Shown: positions 1-9,687, numbered from the stretch's first letter. The stretch is DNA of 64,000 nt from Chaenocephalus aceratus (GCA_023974075.1 JAMFTG010000124.1:214001-278000), one strand, 5' to 3'. Numbers and translations: made by a program. Notes: a model not told the origin generated them from the letters alone.

Positions 1-573
1 TATTTTTATCATCGTCAACATGAATATTAAAGTCACCTACGATAATTACTTTGTCTGTTTTAAGAACCGACGTTGATAAAAACTCAGAGAATTCTGATAA
101 GAATTCTGAATAAGGACCTGGTGCACGATACACTGTAACAAATAAGATTGGCTGCAAAGTGTTCCAGGTCGGATGCGTAAGACTAAAAACGAGGCTTTCA
201 AAGGAGGTATAATTTAATTTTGGTTTAGTATTGATAAGTAAACTTGAGTCAAAGATGCAACTCCACCTCCTCGGCCCGTGCCTCGGGGAATATGAGTGTT
301 GACATGGCTGGGTGGAGTGGCCTCATTTATGCTGACATATTCTTCATGTCTCAACCAAGTTTCAGTGAGACAGCATATATCAATATTATAATCTGATATT
401 AAATCATTTACCAATATTGCTTTAGATGCTAGAGATCTTATGTTTACGAGACCACATTTAATCTTCCTGTTTTGTTGCACTGTAGTAGTTGTTACATTTA
501 CTTTTATTAGGTTATTATGTATGACACCTCTATTAGGTTTCACCTTAAATTGTCTTTGGGCAGACACACACAC
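1..573 (-). pseudogene. LINE ORF2 N-terminus, AP-like endonuclease domain, frameshifted
   Basis: The frame from 573 opens with a typical EEP start (residues 41-73, with NIRSLASKA and LTETWL), followed by the glycine-rich RGGGVAS. It closes at 214. My translation of the minus strand shows the domain continuing in another frame from about 225 to 1, through VTVYRAPGPY and the metal-binding motif VGDFNIHVDDD at the window edge. So one frameshift near 215-270 breaks the endonuclease. The family is L2/CR1-like; the rest of ORF2 is outside the window. Confidence 0.8.
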
Positions 574-687
574 CGCTAATATTGGGTATTTTATTGGGTT
601 CGGGATTCCTATGGGTGACTGCCTAGGAGAGAGCGCAGAGAAGCGTGTAAAACTGCGACTCTGCCTCCTGGTCTCAACTCCAGTTTG

Positions 688-1428
688 TCATGGATCAAGT
701 CCACAAAGCCCTGAAATGTTTGCCGAAATGAGATCTGCACCTTCCAAAGTAGGATGAATGCCGTCTCTCTTAATCAGACCAGGTTTTCCCCAGAAGGCTG
801 TCCAGTTATTTACGAAGCCCACATTGTTTGCTGGGCACCACCAAGACAACCAGCGCTGAAATGATGACATGCGGCTGTACATGTCATCATTGATCAGATT
901 GGGGAGGGGACCAGAGAAGATTACGGTGTCCGACATTGTTTTAGCATAACTACACACCGACTCCACGTTAACTTTGGTGCATTCTGATTGGCGTAAACGA
1001 ACATCATTACCACCGACGTGAATAACAATCCTACTGTATTTACGTTTATTCTTAGCCAGCAGTTTAAGATGCGCCTCAACGTCGCCCGCTCTGGCCCCCG
1101 GAATGCATGTGACTGTGGAGGCTTCGGTCTCTAAATGCACGTGTCTCATAATAGAGCTACCAATAACCAGAGCTGGCTTCTCAGCGGGTGTCTCGCTGAG
1201 TGGGGAATATCTGTTAGATACGTGAACGGGTTGGTGGGGACCTGCGGGTTTCGCGTTATGCCCCTTCTGAACAGTCACCCAGTCTCCCTGCTGCTCGGGA
1301 GTTGCCGGGGGACGGCTAAGAGGAGCTACCTTTTGCCGGTCCGCACCGGCTAACACGGGCTTTACTGTAGCTGAGTTACTTTCTAAGATGCGGAGCCGGG
1401 CTTCTATGGCTATGATTCCTGCCTCCAA
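688..1428 (-). CDS. LINE ORF1 protein with SGNH/GDSL esterase domain
   Basis: An intact 246-residue frame. Its C-terminal two thirds show SGNH-hydrolase blocks: a block I variant VIGSSIMRHV (about residues 88-97), block III IHVGGND (about 137-143) and block V DGIHPT (about 222-227). These supply the usual Ser, Asn and Asp/His positions. The N-terminus (EAGIIAIEARLRILES) looks like a short coiled coil. ORF1 proteins with esterase domains are known for CR1/L2 LINEs, where they bind RNA or membranes during retrotransposition; that role is inferred here. ORF1 is open while the adjacent ORF2 is frameshifted. Confidence 0.85.
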   Translation of the reverse strand: MEAGIIAIEARLRILESNSATVKPVLAGADRQKVAPLSRPPATPEQQGDWVTVQKGHNAKPAGPHQPVHVSNRYSPLSETPAEKPALVIGSSIMRHVHLETEASTVTCIPGARAGDVEAHLKLLAKNKRKYSRIVIHVGGNDVRLRQSECTKVNVESVCSYAKTMSDTVIFSGPLPNLINDDMYSRMSSFQRWLSWWCPANNVGFVNNWTAFWGKPGLIKRDGIHPTLEGADLISANISGLCGLDP

Positions 1429-1467
1429 CCTAACATACTCTAGGGACTGATGGGTAGACTGGGTGGA

Positions 1468-1631
1468 AATTTACTACCGGCCGCGGTCGGCCAAATGTAC
1501 AGGGTAGTGTGTCCAGATCACGGACGTTAATGCATAGCGGGAAGTCCATTAAATTGAAATTTTAAATAAGTGTTTAACGGTGATTTAAACTAGTTTATGC
1601 GGGGAAAAGTGTGCTCAAAATCGGATTAAAC
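1468..1631. repeat. Satellite block R1, copy a
   Basis: About 165 bp running from GCGGTCGGCCAA to CAAAATCGGATTAAAC. It recurs at 5346-5512 in the same orientation with about 10% difference by eye. It joins the 5' end of the LINE on the left and the hairpin units on the right. No coding potential is visible. Confidence 0.8.
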
Positions 1632-1735
1632 ATGCCATTTCATCCACACCTGACGACTCCCATTAAAAGTGATTGAAATGTACAGGACTCTGTCCATTTC
1701 AATCACATTTGATGACCCGTCCAGGGTGACTTTCT

Positions 1736-1860
1736 TCCCCAGGAATTAGTGTCTGAAAGCTGGGTAAGATTACTTTAAATACAGTGTGCACATGGCTTTA
1801 TTACCCAGGAATTAGTGTGTGAAAGCTGGGTGAGTTTGCCGTGAATTTAGGGAAGGTATG
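1736..1860. repeat. Hairpin satellite unit, two diverged copies
   Basis: Two copies of a unit beginning TTACCCAGGAATTAGTGTGT and running to AAAGCTGGGTAA. The flanking TTACCCAG and CTGGGTAA are inverted and could form an 8-bp stem. More copies are at 4970-5340. Confidence 0.75.
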
Positions 1861-1861
1861 G

Positions 1862-2012
1862 CCATTTCATCCACACCTGAATACTCCCATTAAAAATGCA
1901 TGAAATGTACAGGACTCTGTCCATTTCAATCACATTCGACGACCCCATTAGAAATGCATGAAATGTACAGGACTCTGTCCATTTCATCCACATTTGACGA
2001 CCCGTCAAGGGT
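1862..2012. repeat. 58-bp satellite, about 2.5 units
   Basis: Tandem units containing GCATGAAATGTACAGGACTC and CATTTCAATCACATTCGACG. The period measured in the 4.8-kb array is 58 bp. The other arrays are at 4697-4960 and 11276-11385. Confidence 0.8.
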
Positions 2013-2300
2013 GGCTTTCTTACCCATTATGTACACCGACAAAGCCACCTCTTCGGGGCCGCTCCAAGACCCCCAAAACACGGACGCAGCAGCCCCAGCA
2101 TCTCTCCCTGACATGAGCAAACAGGTTATTTCAGACTTCCATGAAATACCCCGGGAAAAGCACCTCTCTGTGGCCGCTACAAGACCCCCAAAACACGGAC
2201 TAAGGAGCTCCAGGATCTCTCCCTGACATGCGTACTTCCAGAACCTCGCACACCTTGGGTCCCCGGGCCCCCGAACTTAAGCACTCCCCCACGGACTAAA
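2013..2300. repeat. Duplicated satellite block, copy a
   Basis: The segment with TTACCCATTATGTACACCGA and CCAAGACCCCCAAAACACGG recurs at about 5612-5800 in the same orientation, followed in both places by ACTTAAGCACT and the 120-bp type unit. Inside copy a, the 'CCCCAAAACACGGAC' piece occurs twice (2070 and 2185). No gene is seen. Confidence 0.7.
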
Positions 2301-2329
2301 CCCAGATGATCACACCCTCAAGAATCTCG

Positions 2330-2575
2330 TGCCCCTGGGAATCTTAAAGGGGGGTGTATTTTGCGGTGCTTTATCGTCCGCCCTTCGGCACCCATAGTCG
2401 GCCTCCTTCACAGCAGCAGCACCCACCCTCCAGTGGAGGATGTGCTCGTGCCCCTGGCAACACTTTAAGGGGGGTGTATTTTGCGGTGCTTTATCATCCG
2501 CCCTTCGGCACCCATAGTCGGCCTCCTTCACAGCAGCAGCACCCACCCTCCAGTGGAGGATGTGATGCACTCTGA
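2330..2575. repeat. 120-bp tandem repeat, two units
   Basis: Two nearly identical units; the landmark GTATTTTGCGGTGCTTTATC occurs at 2356 and 2476, exactly 120 bp apart. Each unit has CACAGCAGCAGCACCCACCC. Diverged single or double copies lie at 5812-5900 and 11528-11820. Confidence 0.9.
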
Positions 2576-2785
2576 CTAAACACATAAGGATATCCGGGTA
2601 AAACCTTAGTGCCCCTGGTAAACCATGTAATGAAATGAGCTCCGTGCTGTGCCACGTGCACATCACTTGGGTAAAAGGAGCTTTCGGTCGCCCTGCAAAT
2701 CACATTTGGTGTATTTCCAGAAAGCTGTGAAAATACATCTACATCCGGCATGTCCTGTCATACACATATTTGGGGATTTGACCCT

Positions 2786-2874
2786 CCCGGCCATCAGAGT
2801 CGAACCCGCAGTTCGGAGGGAACCGACCGGCACGAGGCCGGGCCGGATGAGGCCCTCCGATGGCGGGTCAAATT
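2786..2874. repeat. GC-rich repeat, copy a
   Basis: From CCCTCCCGGCCATCAGAGTC to CCCTCCGATGGCGGGTC. The same sequence recurs at 3582-3676 with a 14-bp length difference (CCAGAGCACCGG inserted in copy b). The ends of the unit are loosely inverted. The two copies bracket the 18S-like segment. Confidence 0.8.
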
Positions 2875-2944
2875 TGCTGATAGCACAGCTGACGGCTGGA
2901 CACTAGCCGTAGAGGAACGCCAGGGCAGGACCAGGCAGTTCACT

Positions 2945-3290
2945 CTTTGCAGACAAGCATATGGGGTTGGTACGCAGGATCAAACGGGTAGCCTGTGATG
3001 AAGTACGGTCAACCCTATACCATGGTAAGGCTCCCTCTATCGAATCAAACCATGGTTCTCCGTTACCCGTGGTCGCTACGAGGGCCTGTGAGGTTATCCA
3101 GAGTCACCAAAGGTCCCAGGGCGCCCCGGAGAGCACACTGCATGGGTTTTGGATCTGATAAATGCACGAAGCACGGAAATTTACCGAAGGTCAGCGTTCG
3201 TTGACATCTATTAGGTCTAGACGTGTCACAGTCACCCAAGTAACGTTGAGCAGTCAAGGGAACCATAACTGATTCGATGAGAGTAGCATG
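2945..3290 (-). pseudogene. Degenerate 18S rRNA-derived segment (5' domain)
   Basis: On the minus strand, 3276-3068 reads like vertebrate 18S rRNA from about nucleotide 80: AATCAGTTATGGTTCC, AACGTTACTTGG, TCTAGA.CTAATA.ATG, AACGA.CGCTGACCT, CGTGCATTTATCAGA.CCAAA, CTTTGGTGACTCT.GATAACC. After a deletion it continues with CCACGGGTAACGG and GAGGGAGCC (to about 3028). A second piece at 2993-2945 matches the 18S 5' end (TTGATCCTGC, CATATGCTTGTCT) but lies downstream, so the order is permuted. Identity looks like roughly 75% with small indels, far too diverged to be functional. The comparison is from memory of the conserved gene, not a search. Confidence 0.8.
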
Positions 3291-3581
3291 TTATGAAGTA
3301 GGGTCGACCATATATCATGTGGAGCCACCGGACACTGGTCCCCGGGGGAACCGGTGCCCGGAGCAAGGCCAATTGCCGCAGCTATGCAACAGTGGAGGGT
3401 TCGAGAAACAGTGTTTGCCGGGTGCACCGCGGCGGAGGTGGGGAGGTTCCAGCCCGGAACCTCCGCCCCGCCGCGGGACCCGTGGTGGGACACCTGAGTC
3501 AGACGGTTCGTCTCGGTCACGCTTCATATTGGGCAGGCAGGAAGGCTGTGCTCCGCGGGGTTACCCCCGCGCAGCACACCC
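3291..3581. other. GC-rich spacer beside the 18S-like segment
   Basis: GC-rich DNA with short inverted patches (GGTCCCCGGGGGAACC near 3337; GGTTCCAGCCCGGAACC near 3444). The overlapping frames here look like by-products of composition. I cannot assign it to 28S, ETS or a gene. Confidence 0.4.
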
Positions 3582-3676
3582 TCCCGGCCATCAGAGTCGA
3601 ACCCGCAGTTCGGAGGAACCGACCGCCAGAGCACCGGCACGAGGCCGGGCCGGCGGAGGCCCTCCGATGGCGGGTC
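3582..3676. repeat. GC-rich repeat, copy b
   Basis: Second copy of the unit at 2786-2874; it keeps AGTCGAACCCGCAGTTCGGA and GGCCCTCCGATGGCGGGTC. Confidence 0.8.
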
Positions 3677-3709
3677 GCGTTTGCCATTCGATCAGTGAGA
3701 AATCAGGAC

Positions 3710-4205
3710 TTTTTGGAGAACCAGAGAAAAGGGGTGAAATGGGAAAAAAGTACCCCAAAATAGTGTTCCATAAGGCGGGTAGAGTCCCCTGACAACTCCC
3801 CCTACCTTCCTCCAGAGTCGGAAAAAGTATAAGTTAACTTTTTGGAGAACCAGAGAAAAGGGGTGAAAATGGGAAAAAAGTACCCCAAAATAGTGTTCCA
3901 TAAGGCGGGTAGAGTCCCCTGACAACTCCCCCTACCTTCCTCCAGAGTCGAAAAAAGTCTAAGTTAACTTTTTGGAAGAACCATAGAAAAGGGTGAAAAT
4001 GGATAAAATGTATCCCAAAATAGTGTTCCATAAGGCGGGTAGAGTCCCCTGACAACTCCCCCTACCTTCCTCCAGAGTCGAAAAAAGTCTAAGTTAACTT
4101 TTTGGAAGAACCATAAAAAAGGGTGAAAATGGATAAAATGTATCCCAAAATAGTGCCTCTTGAGGCGGGTAGAGTCCCCTGACAACTCCCCTTGACTTCC
4201 TCCAG
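3710..4205. repeat. 129-130-bp satellite, four units
   Basis: The landmark TTTTTGGA starts at 3710, 3839, 3969 and 4099, giving periods of 129-130 bp. Each unit holds CCAAAATAGTGTTCCATAAG, GGCGGGTAGAGTCCCC and TGACAACTCCCC. The fourth copy switches to TGCCTCTTGAGGCGG. A lone diverged copy is at 8680-8745. The open frames on the minus strand only reflect the repeat. Confidence 0.95.
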
Positions 4206-4212
4206 AGACCAG

Positions 4213-4560
4213 TTTGAAAACTTAAAGTTTTGTGAGAACCATGATTGGGGGTCCTCCAGGCAACAATTTCATCCGATCCAAAGTGCTCATGAGGCGGATA
4301 CATTCCTCCATGATTTCCCCATCAAGTGAAAATAGCTAGTTTTTTTCTAAGTGCTCTCAAAAACCGGGTTTCTGATTTCGTGCAGATGGTAGCTTGGAAA
4401 AGATGAATGAATTTTTTGGACGGAGGAGGGGAGGTCTCGTTTCCCCTCTCCGTTGTAAATTGCAACGGGGGAGTGCAAAAGTCTCCGGGGCTTCGTCCCG
4501 AAGCGCCGAAGACTTGACCCCCTCCCCCGTTGGCACTTAGCCGTTTTTCGAGAATTTTCA
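4213..4560. repeat. Long duplicated block, copy a
   Basis: About 340 bp from GTTTTGTGAGAACCATGATT to CCGTTGGCACTTAGCC, repeated in the same orientation at 10951-11275 with few differences. It includes an inverted pair, GGAGGGGAGG..CCCCTCTCC, and an inverted GCTTCGTCCCGAAGC. Its first bases also begin the 116/117-bp satellite unit. Confidence 0.9.
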
Positions 4561-4696
4561 AAAACTTCATTTTTGATTATTTTAACATATAATTGACCGT
4601 TTTCTTTACTTTTTTTGCTTTCCACGGGTGGGGGCGCATGGCAGGGCCGCCTATGAGCTTCCAAATTCGGCCTGGAACCTCCGGGAATTATGGGTT
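4561..4696. other. AT-rich spacer, no gene
   Basis: Nothing recognised between the long block and the 58-bp array. Confidence 0.3.
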
Positions 4697-4960
4697 AAGC
4701 TCCATATACTGACGACTCCCATTAGAAATGCATGAAATGTACAGGACTCTGTCCATTTTCAATCACATTCGACGACCCCATTAAAATGCATGAAATGTAC
4801 AGGACTCTGTCCATTTCAATCACATTCGACGACCCCATTAAAAATGCATGAAATGTACAGGACTCTGTCCATTTCAATCACATTCGACGACCCCATTAAA
4901 AATGCATGAAATGTACAGGACTCTGTCCATTTCAATCACATTCGACGACCCAGTCACCGT
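4697..4960. repeat. 58-bp satellite array, about 4.5 units
   Basis: The landmark ATTAAAAATGCATG starts at 4837 and 4895, a 58-bp period. Units share GCATGAAATGTACAGGACTC and CAATCACATTCGACGACCCC. Adjacent units are nearly identical, so this array was homogenised recently. Confidence 0.95.
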
Positions 4961-4969
4961 GGCTTTCTT

Positions 4970-5340
4970 ACCCAGGAATTAGTGTGTGAAAGCTGGGTAA
5001 CATTGATGTGAATATAGGGAGAATATGTCCATTTCATCCAGGGAGATGTACAGGGCTTTATTACCCAGGAATTAGTATGTGAAAGCTGGGTAAGTTTGCT
5101 GTGAATTTAGGGAGGATATGGCCATTTCATCCTCCCATTAAAAATGCATGAAATGTACAGGAATCTGTCCATTTCATCCACATTTGACGACCCGTCCAGG
5201 GTGGCCTTCTTACCCAGGAATTAGTGTGTGAAAGCTGGGTAAGATTACTTTGAATACAGGGGTGCACATGGCCATTTCATCCAGGGATATGTACAGGGCT
5301 TTCTTACCCAGGAATTAGTGTGTGAAAGCTGGGTAAGATT
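4970..5340. repeat. Hairpin satellite units, about four copies
   Basis: Copies of the TTACCCAGGAATTAG..AAAGCTGGGTAA unit begin near 4970, 5063, 5210 and 5304; the last two are 94 bp apart. A partial 58-bp unit (5128-5200) is interspersed. Each copy can form the TTACCCAG/CTGGGTAA stem. Confidence 0.85.
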
Positions 5341-5345
5341 ACTGT

Positions 5346-5512
5346 GGACATTAACTACCCGTCGCGGTCTGCCAAGTGTACACGTTAGTGTGTACAGATC
5401 ACGGACTTTAATGCATAGCGGGAAGTCCATTAAATTGGCATTTTAAATAAGTGTTTAACGGTGATTTTAAACTAGTTTATGCGGGGAAAAGAGTGCTCAA
5501 AATCGGATTAAA
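5346..5512. repeat. Satellite block R1, copy b
   Basis: Second copy of 1468-1631, again between hairpin units and a 58-bp type unit, so the duplication covers several kilobases of ordered modules. Confidence 0.8.
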
Positions 5513-5534
5513 CAGGCTAGTTCACACTTACATT

Positions 5535-5900
5535 TCATCCTCCCATTAAAAGTGCATGAAATGTACAGGAATCTGTCCATTTCATCCACATTTGATGACC
5601 CGTCAAGGGTGGCTTTCTTACCCATTATGTACACCGACAAAGCCACCTCTTCGGGGCCGCTCCAAGACCCCCAAAACACGGACTAAGGAGCTCCAGGATC
5701 TCTCTCTGACATGCGTACTTCCAGAACATCGTGCCCCTTGAGTCCCCGGGCCCCCGAACTTAAGCACTTCCCCACGGACTAAACCCAGATGATCACACCC
5801 TCAAGAAACTCGTGCCCCTGGGAACCTTAAAGGGGGGTTGTATTTTGCGGTGCTCTATCGTCCGCCCATCGGCATCCATATTCGGCCTTCTTCACAGCAC
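5535..5900. repeat. Duplicated block copy b with partial 120-bp unit
   Basis: Repeats the order seen at 1960-2400: a 58-bp type unit, TTACCCATTATGTACACCGA, CAAGACCCCCAAAACACGGA, the ACTTAAGCACTTCC segment, then GTATTTTGCGGTGCT. Only one 120-bp type unit is present and it is truncated after CTTCTTCACAGCA. Confidence 0.8.
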
Positions 5901-6090
5901 CACCCTGCCCTGCTGGAGGTTCACACTTTAACTTTTTTTTACCCTCTTCTACCTTACAAATCATCCCACACTTGAGCACTCCTCACTCGGACTAAACACC
6001 TCCATGCTACCACCAGAACCAGAATATCGTGCCCCTGGGGATATTAAAGGGAAAAAACCCATATTGGGCTTTAAAAACAGAAGACAAAGT
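5901..6090. other. Spacer, no gene
   Basis: Weakly satellite-like (GTGCCCCTGG near 6030). On the minus strand an AATAAA near 6106-6111 may serve as the poly(A) signal of the recombinase unit to the right. Confidence 0.3.
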
Positions 6091-6130
6091 AAGTAATTTT
6101 AACAAACTTTATTTACAGTAATAAATACAT

Positions 6131-8480
6131 TCACACAGGATATAAAGTATTTACAAGGGGACTGAGTATAACAAAACATTGCATATTTACAAGTTGATCA
6201 CTGGCAACAGTGGCTGAAGTCGGTGCCGAGTATGGCACCCTCTCTTCACCCATGTCTGAGGGGCTGTGTTCGGCCAGTGACTGGTCCCTCTTCGCTCTCC
6301 AAGCGTTGACATTTTTGGAGAATTCTTCATCTGACGTCTCGGCATCGCTGAGTCTTGGTAGGGAGTCTTGGTAGGGAGCGGGGCTGTGCTCCTCTCCAGA
6401 GCTGTCACTGTCGATGTCAATACCCGCCCACCCGTGGACGGTGCGGAGGTCGGTGAAGTTAATGGGACCATGTAGCCCCACATCAGCCCATGCCAACCTC
6501 AGGGAGTAGGCAAGGTTCCTGGACGGGTTCTTCCCCACTGTGTATAGGAAGTAGCGGCTCTGGGTGCAGGTCAGCGTACCCTTGATTTCCAGCCACCTCT
6601 TCATCCATCCAAATTTCTTCTATGGTGAGGTACAGCTGCGCTTCCCCGAATGCGTTGGCCGTCTTGTGGTTGCTTACCTGTTATGACAGAGTTAGAGAGT
6701 GTCAATACAATATCAATCATGCATATAACTGCCAGAATAAATGCATTGCTTAATAGCACCCACATGGATGAGGTAGCTGAAGGCGTGCCAGTTGTATCCG
6801 CCTTTCGGACCTCGGCGTTGGTCATGTGGAGTAGACCCCCGGACGGTGCCCGTAAATTACAAACTCCAATGGAGGGTCATGTACCCATAGAGGAGTATCC
6901 GGGTTGCGGTAGTCGGATTGCTGGCCATCACATCCAGGAGCTGAGGTATGCGAGTGTTGTCGAAGTCAAGCATGTCCATGGATGTCGTTATGGCTCGGCA
7001 GACCTTCCATCTGTCACGCTTCACTTGCATCTGGTGGATAAGTACTTTCTCTCTTCAGGGACTTCAGGATGGCAACTACTTCCCGTTTGATTAAAATCAT
7101 TGTCGTTTTGACTGAGCCTGCTCCCCTTGCACGGTGGTGGTCGGCATGTACTGAGAAAGTGTGATATATTTTTGATATAGAAGTCGGAGGTTGTGACCTG
7201 AAGGCTTGATTTTATCAGGCTCCGGGACCACCCGCGTATCCTCTTGAGATCCCTCAAAAAGAGCCAGTCAGACAGGTGGGATTGAAACCGTGAGCCATGA
7301 AACTTAGGAACGACTTCACTCTGCTCAGTTTGGAGACTGTGTTTTCTTGGAGGCCTCACTGTTGGGTCGATACCTACCATAATGCTCCCGGTATCCTTGC
7401 AGATACTCCTCTGTGAAATATAAAACAGTACTTTAATGACAAACACATGGTGTGGTTACAGAAACTGCATTTGTCACATATTCAACACACTTACCCATGA
7501 TCCGTGGGAATGTGAATGTCCCGCATTATATTTCCCCTGCCCCTGCCGCAGAACCAGGGGGAATGTATGGGAGGGGAGGTTGACGAGGCCTCGGTATGCA
7601 TGGATGCAGGTTCTGAGGAGCCTGGATGAATGTGTGTGAGAGCCAGTGGGGGACTTGCTGCAGGCGGGGAGAATGGGAGACTTGCTGCAGGCGGGAATGG
7701 GAGACTTGCTGCAGGAGGGACCTTTCGACTTGGACAGCCTCGTTGGGTGTCGAATCTGTTCGGAGTCGTTTCTTAAGAATGACACGCTCTCGTTCTCCCC
7801 ATCGAACACGGGCATGTCCCGGCCCCGCTGATCCATCCTCTGTCGCTTGTGTCTTATCATCGGCTGCAAACTTGCAGCGCAGGGATTTTCACCTCAGCAG
7901 CATATCTGTCCCGCTGAGCCCCTCACTCTGTTAGCCTCTACCCTCCATTCCTTACAGTCCGGGTTTGTCACATTCATTCACCGGGGACAAGGGTGGAGGT
8001 TTGTGACAAGTATATCGTCGTCTTCCACCATATCAACAGCCCAAGAGGTAACCATTTCTATCGTGGGGTTTGTCCATTCGGAGTTCATAAAGCTCCTTCT
8101 TTTGCCACTGTCATTTTTCAGTTTATTTTGAACCACATGTATTTCCTCCCGGGACAGCTCAACATGGTCTCTGTCCAAGTGGCGATCCAGCCTTGTGCCG
8201 CGGGGTACTCGCATCCTGCAATGGGACAAGGATGGAGCCTAATGTTGGTCCGTCCGTTGGCCAACAACAGCCAGAATTTTTCTTTCAAACCAAGGTTACG
8301 CACACCATGGTACCTCTGTAGGTGTTTGCTCAGGGCGCGCGGGGTAGGAAACTATTACAGATCGGACAAACGAACCGCCATCCAACCTGTATTCTTGAGC
8401 ATTTCGGTACCGGGAAATGTCACCAGTAGAAGGTATAGAATCGTGGGTGAAAAAGAAGGAAGCACTCAGCTTATTTTCAA
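6131..8480 (-). pseudogene. Crypton-like tyrosine recombinase with N-terminal zinc fingers, decayed
   Basis: Pieces in different minus-strand frames give one protein order. N-terminal fingers: CPICNSFLPRA then LSKHLQRYHG (about 8375-8300, one frame break) and CPIAGCEYP then TRLDRHLDRDHVELS (about 8225-8150, another break). Further on come a Ser/Pro-rich linker (7869-7474) and a catalytic part: RILLYGYMTLHW (about 6900), GHRPGVY plus MTNAEVRKA (about 6850-6800), VSNHKTANAFGEAQLYLT (about 6680-6625) and RYFLYTVGKNPSRN with FTDLRT (6550-6430). GHR and HKT fit the first Arg and the Lys of tyrosine recombinases. I recognise this layout from Crypton-like recombinases of fish; the exact family is uncertain. 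The final ORF (157 residues) ends in an acidic tail. At least four frame breaks make it non-functional. Confidence 0.6.
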
Positions 8481-8569
8481 ATCAGTGTTTGTTTTCATTT
8501 GCATCATCGTGCGGTATCCCATTAGGCACTCGTTAGGCGGGCAGAGATCCCTGTCATCTCTTGGTCTTA

Positions 8570-9103
8570 TCATCCAGGCAAGGCGGGGGTCCCAAAACTG
8601 GATGAAATTGACCAAAAAGTTAAAATAAATACAATAATTTCATCCATGGAAAGAGATGCATGAAAGTCAAAAAAAGTATCCGATAATAGTGTTCCATAAG
8701 GCGGGTAGAGTCCCCGACAACTCCCCTCACGTTCCTCCAGAGTCTGGTTCTCCCAAAGGATACCCGGACAGTTTCGGGTACGACAACGTGGGGATAACAG
8801 TACCCTCCGGGCGCTCCGTCCCCCAGGGGGACGGAGGCATTGAACCCCTCGCACCTGCCCCCGGAGGAGGCAGGGGAGTCAGGTACCGGAGGGCGCACGG
8901 TGGACGACCAGGGCGAGGCCGCCACACCGCGCTGGAGTCAGAGTTCCGAGTGTTCGAGCCGTGTCCCGGTGAAGCGCAGGACGGAGCACCCGGCAGTAGC
9001 CTCCAGCAGACCCCCCGCGCGGTTCCTCGTCCCTCGGAAGAGGTGGAGAGGCGGAGGGGGGGTGTTTTTCATCTGCTGGCGGGTTGCCGGGGAGAACGCC
9101 CTT
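8570..9103. other. GC-rich spacer with one diverged 130-bp unit
   Basis: 8680-8745 is a single diverged copy of the 130-bp satellite (ATAGTGTTCCATAAGGCGGG). The rest (8750-9100) is GC-rich with purine runs near the end. The overlapping open frames on both strands show no recognisable domain. Confidence 0.5.
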
Positions 9104-9687
9104 AACGTTTTGTGAGAACCATGACTGGGGTCCTCCAGGCAACCATTTTAGCCGAAAATAGTGGCTCGTTATTCCGTGACAACTCCCCTTGAATTCCTCC
9201 AGAGACCAGTTCGAAAACGTAACGTTTTGTGAGAACCATGACTGGGGTCCTCCAGGCAACATTTTAGCCGAAAATAGTGTATCGTTATTCCGTGACAACT
9301 CCCCTTGAATTCCTCCAGAGACCAGTTCGAAAACGTAACGTTTTGTGAGAACCATGACTGGGGTCCTCCAGGCAACCATTTTAGCCGAATATAGTGGCTC
9401 GTTATTCCGTGACAACTCCCCTTGAATTCCTCCAGAGACCAGTTCGAAAACGTAACGTTTTGTGAGAACCATGACTGGGGTCCTCCAGGCAACATTTTAG
9501 CCGAAAATAGTGTATCGTTATTCCGTGACAACTCCCCTTGAATTCCTCCAGAGACCAGTTCGAAAACGTAACGTTTTGTGAGAACCATGACTGGGGTCCT
9601 CCAGGCAACATTTTAGCCGAAAATAGTATCTCGTTATTCCGTGACAACTCCCCTTGAATTCCTCCAGAGAACAGTTTGAAAACTTAA
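9104..9687. repeat. 116/117-bp satellite in alternating dimers, five units
   Basis: The landmark TGTGAGAACCATGACTGG starts at 9111, 9228, 9344, 9461 and 9577, giving periods 117, 116, 117, 116. Units 1 and 3 have CAACCATTTTAGCC with GTGGCTCG. Units 2 and 4 have CAACATTTTAGCC with GTGTATCG. Unit 5 resembles type 2. The array is therefore a dimeric higher-order repeat. It is interrupted on the right by the TTAA element. Confidence 0.95.

Larger units (their letters stand above)
1..1466 (-). mobile_element. L2/CR1-like LINE, 5' portion, cut by window edge
   Basis: Read on the minus strand this is an ORF1 (1428-688) followed by the start of ORF2 (573 to the window edge), the order of L2/CR1-type non-LTR retrotransposons. 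ORF1 has SGNH-esterase blocks and ORF2 begins with an AP-like endonuclease (EEP) domain. A related LINE lies on the plus strand at 33627-35527. The 5' end, near 1430-1466, joins directly to satellite-type sequence that recurs at 5346-5512. The reverse transcriptase lies outside the window. Confidence 0.85.

Noticed and set aside
3277..3792. Overlapping 171- and 148-residue frames
   Set aside because: GC-rich satellite sequence lacks stops by composition; the frames overlap the 18S-like region and the repeats.
8656..9105. 149-residue plus-strand frame
   Set aside because: It starts in a 130-bp satellite unit and runs through GC-rich DNA with no known domain.
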